A stretch of 5,293 nucleotides of DNA from Rugosibacter sp. (GTDB lineage Bacteria; Pseudomonadota; Gammaproteobacteria; Burkholderiales; Rhodocyclaceae). A program made the translations under genes and the position numbers. The notes beneath the pieces are model-generated. The model ran no database searches and was not told the DNA's origin. It saw nothing but the letters and a program-made list of their open reading frames with translations. The stretch spans positions 1-5,293 of the forward strand of contig JALRCC010000110.1 of the NCBI GenBank assembly GCA_023257495.1, in the 5' to 3' direction. Shown in pieces: positions 1 to 4,966 of the stretch; the first letter of the stretch is position 1; each line of letters opens with the position of its first letter.

Positions 1-14
1 TCCGCTGCGTGTAT

Positions 15-80
15 GCCCAACGTAGAAGTGAGCGGCCTGCGCGGCTTTTTGCGCAGGTCCGGTTGACCGCCATGTTAGAT
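15..80 (-). other. attC site of cassette A (66 bp)
   Basis: The + strand reads GCCCAAC at 15-21 and GTTAGAT at 74-80. The arms CGGCCTGCGC (left) and GCGCAGGTCCG (right) pair around a T-rich loop, with one extra T in the right arm. This places the site in - orientation. Its outer right flank (GTTGACCGCCAT) is the same as in the site at 1357-1425. Confidence 0.9.
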
Positions 81-98
81 TTCATTTGCATAGGCTAA

Positions 99-932
99 CT
101 AGAGCGACTTTCTAGAGAATTGAAGAAGCAAAAGTTCGCAACAAGCCAACAGCATGATCTGAAACACCAGTTTGTTACAGCGATAGAGGTACTCGGCATA
201 CGACATTTTGTGCAAAGCACCAGTGCCACCGCTTCGATAGAGAATGTGCTGCCGTGAGTCGTCTAGCTTGAACCACCCATGATGGGAGGCGTTGCGAACG
301 GCGCTGTCGTACTCTGCGACAAACGATGACATCGCAGCATTGCCCGAAAAGCAATTTATTCTATTGGCCTTGTTGATCGACCGAAACTGTTTTAGGTCCA
401 TCGCCTTCATTTGATCGTATGGCCGCCCGGCAACAATGTTGTTGATCGCCGCCGGTACATCAAGATGAGAGCCGAGCAACTCAAATGCATTCCCATAGAA
501 CATCTTCGATGTTTCAAAGGCGCTAGATGTTGCTACCGCATCCGGTGGCAGCGGTACGTCGCTACGCAGATATACGAGGGTTTGGTTGAACTCTGTGTAG
601 CCGCGAAAGTATTCCTCCAGAATATCTGAGTACCCTTGGAAGCGATCGGTCTTGAGATCGCGGTCGTAGTCCTCCGCGAGGCGAAAGAACTCTGCGGAAT
701 TCTGGGTATGAGCGTTCTTAAGTTCCTTGCCTACCGGGTCCAAGAGAGCCTGTGTGCGTGGTGCAAGCATTCTTGTGAAGAATTGAAACACCGTCTCATC
801 AAGGTTGTGGTCGTCCGTTCTGGCGGTTCCCCAAAATGAATCAAGCTGCGCATCCCGCAACATGTCCTCGTTCATGGAGGATTGGCTCAAAGCCCCGTTC
901 CTTGATAAAGCGTTCAAGATCGGCCCGAACAT
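99..932 (-). CDS. Uncharacterised protein with HEPN-like RNxxxH motif; start uncertain
   Basis: This is the main ORF of cassette A, up to 277 residues, ending in TAG 19 bp before the attC core. I do not recognise the full-length family. The C-terminal third contains R213-N214-A-S-H-H218, which fits the RNxxxH signature of HEPN domains. HEPN proteins are small helical folds, many of them RNases in toxin-antitoxin, abortive-infection and CRISPR systems. A hydrophobic helix follows at about 254-272. The middle (about 45-125) is rich in charged and aromatic residues and looks helical. The start is unclear: ATGs at 932, 875 and 863 all lack well-spaced Shine-Dalgarno sequences, and 932 lies inside an overlapping DUF4062-like reading frame with a better ribosome site. 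The first 25 or so residues may not be real protein. It could be the remnant of a larger fused or frameshifted gene. The HEPN assignment rests on one motif, so it is tentative. Confidence 0.7.
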   Translation of the reverse strand: MFGPILNALSRNGALSQSSMNEDMLRDAQLDSFWGTARTDDHNLDETVFQFFTRMLAPRTQALLDPVGKELKNAHTQNSAEFFRLAEDYDRDLKTDRFQGYSDILEEYFRGYTEFNQTLVYLRSDVPLPPDAVATSSAFETSKMFYGNAFELLGSHLDVPAAINNIVAGRPYDQMKAMDLKQFRSINKANRINCFSGNAAMSSFVAEYDSAVRNASHHGWFKLDDSRQHILYRSGGTGALHKMSYAEYLYRCNKLVFQIMLLACCELLLLQFSRKSL

Positions 933-981
933 TCTTCAAGTCGTAGTAGGTTGAGCTAATAAAAACTCGCGGTTTGGCCAT
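841..981 (-). pseudogene. Truncated or frameshifted DUF4062-like N-terminal fragment (46 codons)
   Basis: From ATG at 981 the - strand encodes MAKPRVFISSTYYDLKNVR followed by a continuation to HERGHVAGCAA and a TGA at 841-843. The opening PRVFISSTYYDL, the helix with RADLERF and the strand FEPILHERG match the N-terminus of DUF4062 domains as I know them. Those normally continue with a PYG-type loop and a further 60 or more residues of Rossmann-like fold. Here the frame stops right after that strand. The start has the best ribosome site in the cassette. The 277-codon HEPN-like ORF overlaps it in another frame and does not resemble the missing DUF4062 remainder. A simple frameshift therefore seems less likely than a deletion fusion, although translational coupling of two pieces is possible. 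DUF4062 modules are commonly found at the N-terminus of NTPase-containing conflict proteins. Confidence 0.65.
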
Positions 982-989
982 TGTCCGTA

Positions 990-992
990 CCT
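990..992 (-). promoter_or_regulatory. Ribosome binding site for the DUF4062-like start
   Basis: AGG on the - strand lies 8 nt upstream of the ATG at 981, and a second GGA sits immediately before the start. This is the only well-spaced ribosome site in cassette A. It argues that translation was designed to begin at 981 and not at the ATG at 932. Confidence 0.45.
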
Positions 993-1012
993 AAAAATAG
1001 TTGTCTGAAGAG

Positions 1013-1072
1013 AGCTAACGTGGAGCTAAGGGGCGCGCCGTAGGCGCGTCCCGCTTGAGTGCAGGGTTAGAT
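1013..1072 (-). other. attC site of cassette B (60 bp)
   Basis: The + strand reads AGCTAAC at 1013-1019 and GTTAGAT at 1066-1072. The stem arms are AAGGGGCGCGCC and GGCGCGTCCCGCTT around a 3-nt loop. This is the shortest site in the array. Its outer halves (GTGGAGCTAAGGGGCG and GTCCCGCTTGAG) are almost identical to those of the site at 4898-4966, although the two cassettes carry unrelated genes. Confidence 0.92.
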
Positions 1073-1079
1073 GCGGATG

Positions 1080-1358
1080 TTAAACATTGCATTGTTTTAC
1101 CTTTTGCCAAGCAGCGCTCGGCTCCTTATAGGCATCATCAACTAGCCATGTATTGCCCCACAAGCGCTCGTGAGTTTGGATGGCTTCACGAATTGAAATC
1201 GACGGTGCTTCTGTTTCAGCTAGTGCGAGGAGAACTGCCGCATCTGCAAGATACATTTCATACAGCCGTCTGTCCTCGGTGCGATTCGTCATTGATGCGG
1301 CTGCGCGAAGGCTGAGTATGTATTGGGCAATCTCAGTTTTCATCTGAGCAAGTAGCAT
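1080..1358 (-). CDS. Small cassette protein of unknown function
   Basis: This 92-residue ORF fills cassette B and ends in TAA 8 bp before its attC. Two starts are possible. One is the ATG at 1358, which is built into the recombined core site (GTTAGATG). The other is ATG 1343, giving MKTEIAQYILSL and 87 residues, which I prefer because the protein proper looks to begin there. Neither has a convincing Shine-Dalgarno sequence. The N-terminal half (to about residue 62) is predicted helical, with alanine-rich stretches and a charged TEDRRLYEMYLADA segment. The C-terminal part carries aromatics (LWGNTWLVDDAY). There is no signal peptide or membrane segment. I do not recognise the family. The good codon structure, the exact fit to the cassette and the absence of a competing ORF support a real gene. 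Confidence 0.75.
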   Translation of the reverse strand: MLLAQMKTEIAQYILSLRAAASMTNRTEDRRLYEMYLADAAVLLALAETEAPSISIREAIQTHERLWGNTWLVDDAYKEPSAAWQKVKQCNV

Positions 1359-1425
1359 CTAACGTGAAGGTAACGGGCGCGGAGCCGCATCGCGGCGGAG
1401 CGTCCCGTTGACCGCCATGTTAGAG
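1357..1425 (-). other. attC site of cassette C (69 bp)
   Basis: The + strand reads ATCTAAC at 1357-1363 and GTTAGAG at 1419-1425. The arms AACGGGCGC and GCGTCCCGTT pair with an extra T on the right, followed by an inner CCGC/GCGG stem with a short loop. This attC lies at the 5' end of the methyltransferase gene, not its 3' end, because that gene is inverted within its cassette. Confidence 0.92.
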
Positions 1426-1427
1426 GG
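1423..1427 (+). promoter_or_regulatory. Ribosome binding site of the inverted methyltransferase
   Basis: GAGGG on the + strand lies 4 nt before ATG 1432. It overlaps the last bases of the attC core sequence (GTTAGAGGG). It decides the start at 1432 in preference to the in-frame ATG at 1417 and at 1408, which lie inside the attC. Confidence 0.5.
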
Positions 1428-1431
1428 CAAC

Positions 1432-1956
1432 ATGAAAATGTCTCGTGCATGGGCAATGCCAAGCGCAGACATGTTCAGCGTGCCGGTGATTCGCGACCTT
1501 GTGCAAAAGCACTTGCGCGGCGTGAGCGTTGATCCGTTTGCGCGAAACAAACGTTGGGCGACTTACACCAACGACCTTAACCCGACCACTGAGGCCGAGT
1601 ACCACATGGACGCCGTGGAGTTTTTGGAAATGCTGGCCGAAAAAGGAGTGCAGGCCGACACCCTGATTCTTGACCCGCCATACAGCCCAAGACAAGTAAC
1701 GGAGTGCTACGCGGACGCCGGACTGAAAGCGACAGCGATGGACACCAGCGCGAACTTTTACGCTCGGATGCGAAGAGCGGCGCGAGGTGTTTGCAAGAGG
1801 GGAACGGTGGTGATGAGCTTCGGCTGGAATAGCTGCGGCATGGGAGAAGGGTTTTCGCCGCGCGAATTGCTGCTTGTAGCGCACGGCGGGGCGCACAACG
1901 ACACGATTTGCTTTGTGGAGGAAATGACACATGAGCAACTTAGCCTTGCCCTCTAA
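1432..1956 (+). CDS. Putative DNA adenine-type (DPPY) methyltransferase, inverted in its cassette
   Basis: The 174-residue protein would transfer a methyl group from S-adenosylmethionine to DNA. It contains VDPFAR (33-38) in the position of the SAM-binding motif, TNDLNP (46-51) as the acidic ribose-contacting motif, and catalytic DPPYS (81-85), the motif IV of N6-adenine/N4-cytosine enzymes. The C-terminal half has SFGWNSCGMG (129-138) and LLLVAHGGAHNDTI (146-159), which I associate with short phage-type adenine methyltransferases. No separate target-recognition domain is present and it is shorter than typical restriction-modification methyltransferases. No restriction enzyme lies beside it. 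The glycine-rich motif I is degenerate (DPFARNKR instead of DPFxGxG), so activity is not assured. It is the only gene read on the + strand. Its TAA stop uses the last bases of the cassette (CTCTAA^C), and its own promoter is not obvious. An orphan methyltransferase protecting DNA from restriction is a plausible role (inference). Confidence 0.88.
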   Translation: MKMSRAWAMPSADMFSVPVIRDLVQKHLRGVSVDPFARNKRWATYTNDLNPTTEAEYHMDAVEFLEMLAEKGVQADTLILDPPYSPRQVTECYADAGLKATAMDTSANFYARMRRAARGVCKRGTVVMSFGWNSCGMGEGFSPRELLLVAHGGAHNDTICFVEEMTHEQLSLAL

Positions 1957-2037
1957 CGTTCGCCATAACCGGCAGTGAAAAGCGGTGCGACGAAGGAGCG
2001 CCGCTTTTCACTGTCCGAGTTGATGACGTGGTTATGC
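1951..2037 (-). other. attC site of cassette D (about 87 bp)
   Basis: The + strand reads CTCTAAC at 1951-1957 and GTTATGC at 2031-2037. The arms CAGTGAAAAGCGG and CCGCTTTTCACTGTC pair with one extra T on the right, around a loop containing CGAAGGA. A second core-like CCATAAC lies at 1963-1969. I prefer 1951-1957 as the recombining end because the spacers between core and stem are then roughly equal (about 12 and 14 nt), as they are in the other sites. The stem sequence differs from the GGGGCGC family of most neighbours. Confidence 0.85.
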
Positions 2038-2625
2038 GGCATTTGCTTGCCATTGCCCGCGGGATAACCGATACAAGCAGTGCTTGCGAAGCGCACTACC
2101 TGCCGGAACATTAGGGTGTTCAAAGGTGTTTTCTGCCTCGCGCATACCAAGCCTTTCCATAACTGCACGCGACCTGATATTGATGACCGACGTAAAGGAC
2201 ACAATTTCTTGTAACCCGAGCCGCTCGAAACCGATGCGAAGCGCACCGCGAGCCGCTTCCGTAGCGAAACCTTTGCCCCAATGTCTTGCAGCTAACCGCC
2301 AGCCAACCTCGATGCAGGGCGAGAATGGAAGCTCTGGCACGGGAATATGCAGGCCAACGAAGCCAATAAACTCATGTGTGTTTTTTAATTCTACAGCCCA
2401 AAACCCCCAACCCCGTTCAGCGATCAGGGCCTGGCAACGGTTTGCCATTGCATCGCTTTCAGCACGGCCAAGAGGCGCAGGATAGAACTCCATAACCTTT
2501 GGGTCAGCGTTAAGCGCCGCGAAGGGTTCACGGTCGGCTGCGCACCACTGGCGTAACCGAAGGCGCTCTGTGTCAAATTCAATTAGCTCGGCCATTTGTT
2601 TCGATGCTGATTCTTGATGACGCAT
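2032..2625 (-). CDS. GNAT-family N-acetyltransferase, RimJ/RimL type
   Basis: The protein of up to 197 residues would move an acetyl group from acetyl-CoA to an amine, either a protein N-terminus or a small molecule. The fold order is clear. There is an opening FDTERLRLRQW (17-27), then central strands with EFIGFVGLHI (85-94) and IEVGWRLA (105-112). The acetyl-CoA pyrophosphate loop RHWGKGFATEA spans 114-124. The late motif NIRSRAVMERLGM (149-161) is typical of RimJ/RimL-like enzymes, and length fits the family. The ATG at 2625 lies in the core site (GTTATGCG); the alternative ATG at 2595 (MAELIEFDTERL) matches where relatives usually begin. Neither has a strong ribosome site. An ATG at 2724 is open in frame but would translate a whole attC, so I reject it. 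The TAA stop lies in the attC (GCCGCATAAC). The substrate is unknown; it is not a recognisable aminoglycoside acetyltransferase. Confidence 0.92.
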   Translation of the reverse strand: MRHQESASKQMAELIEFDTERLRLRQWCAADREPFAALNADPKVMEFYPAPLGRAESDAMANRCQALIAERGWGFWAVELKNTHEFIGFVGLHIPVPELPFSPCIEVGWRLAARHWGKGFATEAARGALRIGFERLGLQEIVSFTSVINIRSRAVMERLGMREAENTFEHPNVPAGSALRKHCLYRLSRGQWQANAA

Positions 2626-2693
2626 AACGTTAAAGCTCAGGGGCGCGAAGCCGGCTTGCCGGCGGAGCGTCCCTCTGGAGCGGGATGTTAGGC
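2622..2693 (-). other. attC site of cassette E (72 bp)
   Basis: The + strand reads GCATAAC at 2622-2628 and GTTAGGC at 2687-2693. The outer arms CTCAGGGGCGC and GCGTCCCTCTGGAG pair with extra bases on the right. An inner GCCGGC/GCCGGC stem closes a short loop. The site supplies the start codon of the GNAT gene on one side and the stop codon of the membrane protein gene on the other. Confidence 0.93.
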
Positions 2694-2999
2694 ATGTTTC
2701 TTCCTTGGGTGGTGATAACGCCAATTAGCCAAGCAGAGATAGCCAAATGAAAAGACGCCGAGACTGAAGCCGACTCCATAACACCACGGTTTTAGTTCAG
2801 GTGACGGCGCCAATGTGCCTGCCATCTCCGCAAAGAACCAGCCAACAGGTATGAATATCAGGACTGGGGTCATAGCCAACATTGCTATACCTTCCCCGAA
2901 ATGTGAGCGAAGCGGCAAATAGGCCAAGGGCAGAACAGAAATGGCGAACAGAAGGAACCAGTCCCGTCTATCAATTTTCCATTGGATCCCCAGTTTCAT
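2688..2999 (-). CDS. Small integral membrane protein of unknown function
   Basis: This 103-residue protein fills cassette E. Three hydrophobic segments, at about 13-30, 36-58 and 73-92, indicate three membrane-spanning helices. The N-terminus is MKLGIQWKIDRRD and the end is strongly basic (RYHHPRKKHA), which by the positive-inside rule puts the C-terminus in the cytoplasm. There is no cleavable signal peptide pattern and no catalytic motif. The ATG at 2999 lies 8 bp inside the cassette start, with no clear Shine-Dalgarno sequence. The TAA stop overlaps the attC core (GTTAGGC on the + strand). I do not recognise the family. Small membrane proteins of this kind are frequent among integron cassettes. 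Confidence 0.82.
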   Translation of the reverse strand: MKLGIQWKIDRRDWFLLFAISVLPLAYLPLRSHFGEGIAMLAMTPVLIFIPVGWFFAEMAGTLAPSPELKPWCYGVGFSLGVFSFGYLCLANWRYHHPRKKHA

Positions 3000-3006
3000 C
3001 GCTGAT

Positions 3007-3076
3007 GCCTAACGTTCAAGGTCAGGGGCGCTGCGCGGCTTTATCGCGCAGCGTCCCCTGCACCGCAGGGTTAGCC
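3007..3076 (-). other. attC site of cassette F (70 bp)
   Basis: The + strand reads GCCTAAC at 3007-3013 and GTTAGCC at 3070-3076. The arms CAGGGGCGCTGCGCG and CGCGCAGCGTCCCCTG pair fully except for one extra T on the right, the clearest orientation signal in the array. The core-to-stem spacers are 9 nt on both sides. Confidence 0.95.
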
Positions 3077-3101
3077 CCCATTTGAGGTGCGCACGCATGG
3101 C

Positions 3102-3962
3102 TTACTTCAGCAGGTGCAGAAGCAACAGCACTGCTATGGCCCAAAGCGCGCTTTTGATACCAGGCAGAGCCGAAAGGTCAATTTTCAGCGGCTGGGACGC
3201 AGGGTTCTCGGGAATCGATGGAGGCGCACCTTCATCGGTTTCAACCAGAGCCTCCGTGTCGCCTATGGACTCACCATGAACTGTCCGGATTGTGACAAGC
3301 GCTGCTGGAGCTGCACCACCGTGAATGAAAAGATCCCGAGGGTGGTACCACTCGCGCAAAGCGTCATCTACCTCATAGGAGAATGACTGAAGCGCGATTA
3401 CGACGTGCAGTTCGAGCGATTCATCGCGGCCAACGGCGCCGATGATTTCTGCGAGATGCTGTGGCGGGAGGCTGACCTCTACCCCAAGATAGTCTTCGCC
3501 TGGGTCGAAATCTGCGCGGAACGCCGTACCTGCATATGCTCCAGCAGCAAAGGGCCCCCGATGCTCGGACGGTGGCAAATCGGTAAGCGTTAGGCGAACA
3601 TCATCTTTTACCCGGATGAGTTCAAAGACTCCAGAGTTCTTTTCCGTTTCCTTCGTGAAGTAAATAGTGTCCCTGAATTCGCCCTGTGGAACCTTGACGC
3701 ATACTCGTTGCCGTCGTTGAGCTGACGGAGCAATAGGTGGTGTCTGTTCTTTCGCCTCAGCGCCATTTCCGTCAACGCGAAGCTCGTGGAAATGATCAAT
3801 CTCGTTGACGCTATAGACATACTCAACAGTGGGACGTGTCGCTTTGAAAGTAACGACGTTCAACGAGCGGCGCCATTCGAGTGGGCGACTTCTATCTGCC
3901 GGCGGTACCGCCTCTTCAAAAGTTGCCTCGTCACGGAAGCGCAAGCGTTCATTCGTAAGCAT
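3102..3962 (-). CDS. Uncharacterised protein with a single C-terminal membrane anchor
   Basis: This 286-residue protein occupies cassette F. It has no signal peptide. Residues 1-265 are soluble, with many short alternating hydrophobic/charged stretches that suggest beta strands (for example FKATRPTVEYVYSV at 39-52 and LELHVVIALQSFSYEV at 183-198). A proline- and acid-rich linker spans about 236-266. One hydrophobic helix at 268-285 (IKSALWAIAVLLLLHLL) ends the protein. This layout is that of a tail-anchored protein with its bulk in the cytoplasm. I recognise no catalytic motif or family. The ATG at 3962 has only a distant GAGG upstream. It ends in TGA-type position 3102-3104, 26 bp before the attC core. 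The length and consistent protein character support a real gene. An effector or envelope-associated role is possible, but nothing in the sequence establishes it. Confidence 0.8.
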   Translation of the reverse strand: MLTNERLRFRDEATFEEAVPPADRSRPLEWRRSLNVVTFKATRPTVEYVYSVNEIDHFHELRVDGNGAEAKEQTPPIAPSAQRRQRVCVKVPQGEFRDTIYFTKETEKNSGVFELIRVKDDVRLTLTDLPPSEHRGPFAAGAYAGTAFRADFDPGEDYLGVEVSLPPQHLAEIIGAVGRDESLELHVVIALQSFSYEVDDALREWYHPRDLFIHGGAAPAALVTIRTVHGESIGDTEALVETDEGAPPSIPENPASQPLKIDLSALPGIKSALWAIAVLLLLHLLK

Positions 3963-3992
3963 GGTGGGCGTGGCCTCGGCTGGTTGTATGGG

Positions 3993-4081
3993 GGCTAACG
4001 TATTAATTCACCTGCCGTTTGCCAGTGGCGCGAAGGAACGAGCGACGCTGGCAAACGGTCAGGTGGAATGTAGGGTTAGCC
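3993..4081 (-). other. attC site of cassette G (89 bp)
   Basis: The + strand reads GGCTAAC at 3993-3999 and GTTAGCC at 4075-4081. The arms CACCTGCCGTTTGCCAG and CTGGCAAACGGTCAGGTG pair with one extra T on the right. The larger terminal loop contains CGAAGGA, also found in the loop of the site at 1951-2037. It is the longest attC here and has a different stem sequence from the GGGGCGC type. Confidence 0.93.
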
Positions 4082-4879
4082 AACATTATCCGATACGTTC
4101 ATTATGCTAAAAGAGACTTGAGACAAATCCTGCCTTACTAAAAGCTCTTTATCGGACACATATCTTCTGATCCATTCAAGCTTCTCCACGACCCTTGAAT
4201 TGTGAGAAAACTTAACCAGATCGTCTTCAACTTTAGTGAGTAATGTTTTCTTGACCGAATCAAGGGTAATAATGTCTTGACCAATGACGAATTGACCGCT
4301 GCGCTGTAGGACATTGAACGGGTTTACAAAATACGACTTTCCATCATGCTCTGAGACAAAGGGGCATTCCGTGTACATGCTTAGCAGGGCCGGATCTTTA
4401 TTGTCGAGATTGTGTTCCCACTCAAAAACCTTTTTCCCAATATCGCGATCAAACTGCAATCTTGGAACGTTAGCTTCTTTTGACTCAATTTCGTGCGCAC
4501 GCTCTACAGCCGGGCCAAAAAAACCTAGCTCATCAATCAGTACATCACCGACGGACAGACCACCTCTAGCAAGATATCCTTTGCTCATAAGCCTAAGAAT
4601 CGTTAATGAAACATTGTAGGCAGCTATATGAGAAAGCCTCACATCGTCCTTTCTTTCTTCACCGATGTCTTCTTTGTAATAGAAGAAAAAATATGCGCAG
4701 TCGGAAAAGCCAAAGACTTTTCTATCGTAGGCTACATGATGTATGGCTAACTGGCGTTCCGCATGAATGGCTACTTCTTCATGGAAGAGCCTATGCAGTT
4801 CATATTTTTTGTCAAAGTCGATGATGTTCTTGTATCCAATGACATCAACAAATATGGCAACCATTTTTTTATACGACAT
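4076..4879 (-). CDS. Class III nucleotide-cyclase-like protein (Pycsar PycC-like)
   Basis: This 267-residue protein has the layout of a class III nucleotidyl cyclase domain. FVDVIGYKN at 10-18 carries Asp12, the first expected metal ligand. FGFSDCAYFF at 56-65 carries Asp60, the second. RGGLSVGDV at 105-113 matches the R-x-G-I-x-x-G strand. FGPAVERAHEIESKEANVPRL at 121-141 matches the helix that follows. Such cyclases make cyclic nucleotides from NTPs; the short bacterial members with RGG...FGPA...E(I/L)E patterns resemble the cCMP/cUMP-making cyclases of Pycsar anti-phage signalling. The Asn and Arg usual in V-N-x-A-x-R are Glu126 and Glu130 here, so catalysis is uncertain. Residues 150-267 have no recognised domain. 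No PycTM or PycTIR effector is adjacent; the neighbouring anchored protein in cassette F is unrelated in appearance. The ATG at 4879 follows GAGG with tight spacing; TAA lies in the attC core. The gene is visibly AT-richer than its neighbours, suggesting a separate origin. Confidence 0.8.
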   Translation of the reverse strand: MSYKKMVAIFVDVIGYKNIIDFDKKYELHRLFHEEVAIHAERQLAIHHVAYDRKVFGFSDCAYFFFYYKEDIGEERKDDVRLSHIAAYNVSLTILRLMSKGYLARGGLSVGDVLIDELGFFGPAVERAHEIESKEANVPRLQFDRDIGKKVFEWEHNLDNKDPALLSMYTECPFVSEHDGKSYFVNPFNVLQRSGQFVIGQDIITLDSVKKTLLTKVEDDLVKFSHNSRVVEKLEWIRRYVSDKELLVRQDLSQVSFSIMNVSDNVG

Positions 4880-4897
4880 GAGCCTCGACCTTATGTT

Positions 4898-4966
4898 GGC
4901 TAACGTGGAGCTAAGGGGCGGCTGCCGGCTTGCCGGCAGGCGTCCCGCTTGAGCGCAGGGTTAGAG
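4898..4966 (-). other. attC site of cassette H (69 bp)
   Basis: The + strand reads GGCTAAC at 4898-4904 and GTTAGAG at 4960-4966. The stem consists of outer AAGGGGCG/CGTCCCGCTT and inner CTGCCGGC/GCCGGCAG pairs. The outer halves match the attC at 1013-1072 nearly base for base. The upstream gene reads into this site and ends inside it at 4911. Confidence 0.94.

Noticed and set aside
93..99. GGCTAAC next to the attC at 15-80, looking like an additional core end
   Set aside because: No partner core or hairpin arm is placed to use it, and it lies at the stop of the cassette A gene.
1292..1322. TTGATG and TATGTA as a possible + strand promoter for the methyltransferase
   Set aside because: The 19-nt spacing and weak matches to consensus do not support a call; a random match is as likely.
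1420..1938. Long open frames on the - strand opposite the methyltransferase
   Set aside because: Their translations are arginine-, histidine- and serine-rich without domain character, while the + strand frame has clear methyltransferase motifs.
2626..2724. N-terminal extension of the acetyltransferase to ATG 2724
   Set aside because: The added 33 residues would be translated from the attC at 2622-2693 and the preceding cassette, and look like noise; the GNAT fold begins after 2625.
3082..3386. + strand open frames opposite the cassette F gene
   Set aside because: Low-complexity, cysteine/serine/arginine-rich antisense readings, with no motif and poor starts.
15..4966. Regularly spaced hairpin repeats as a CRISPR array or transcription terminators
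   Set aside because: The units are unequal, carry RYYYAAC/GTTRRRY ends and flank whole genes; the hairpins lack a following U-run. They are attC sites.
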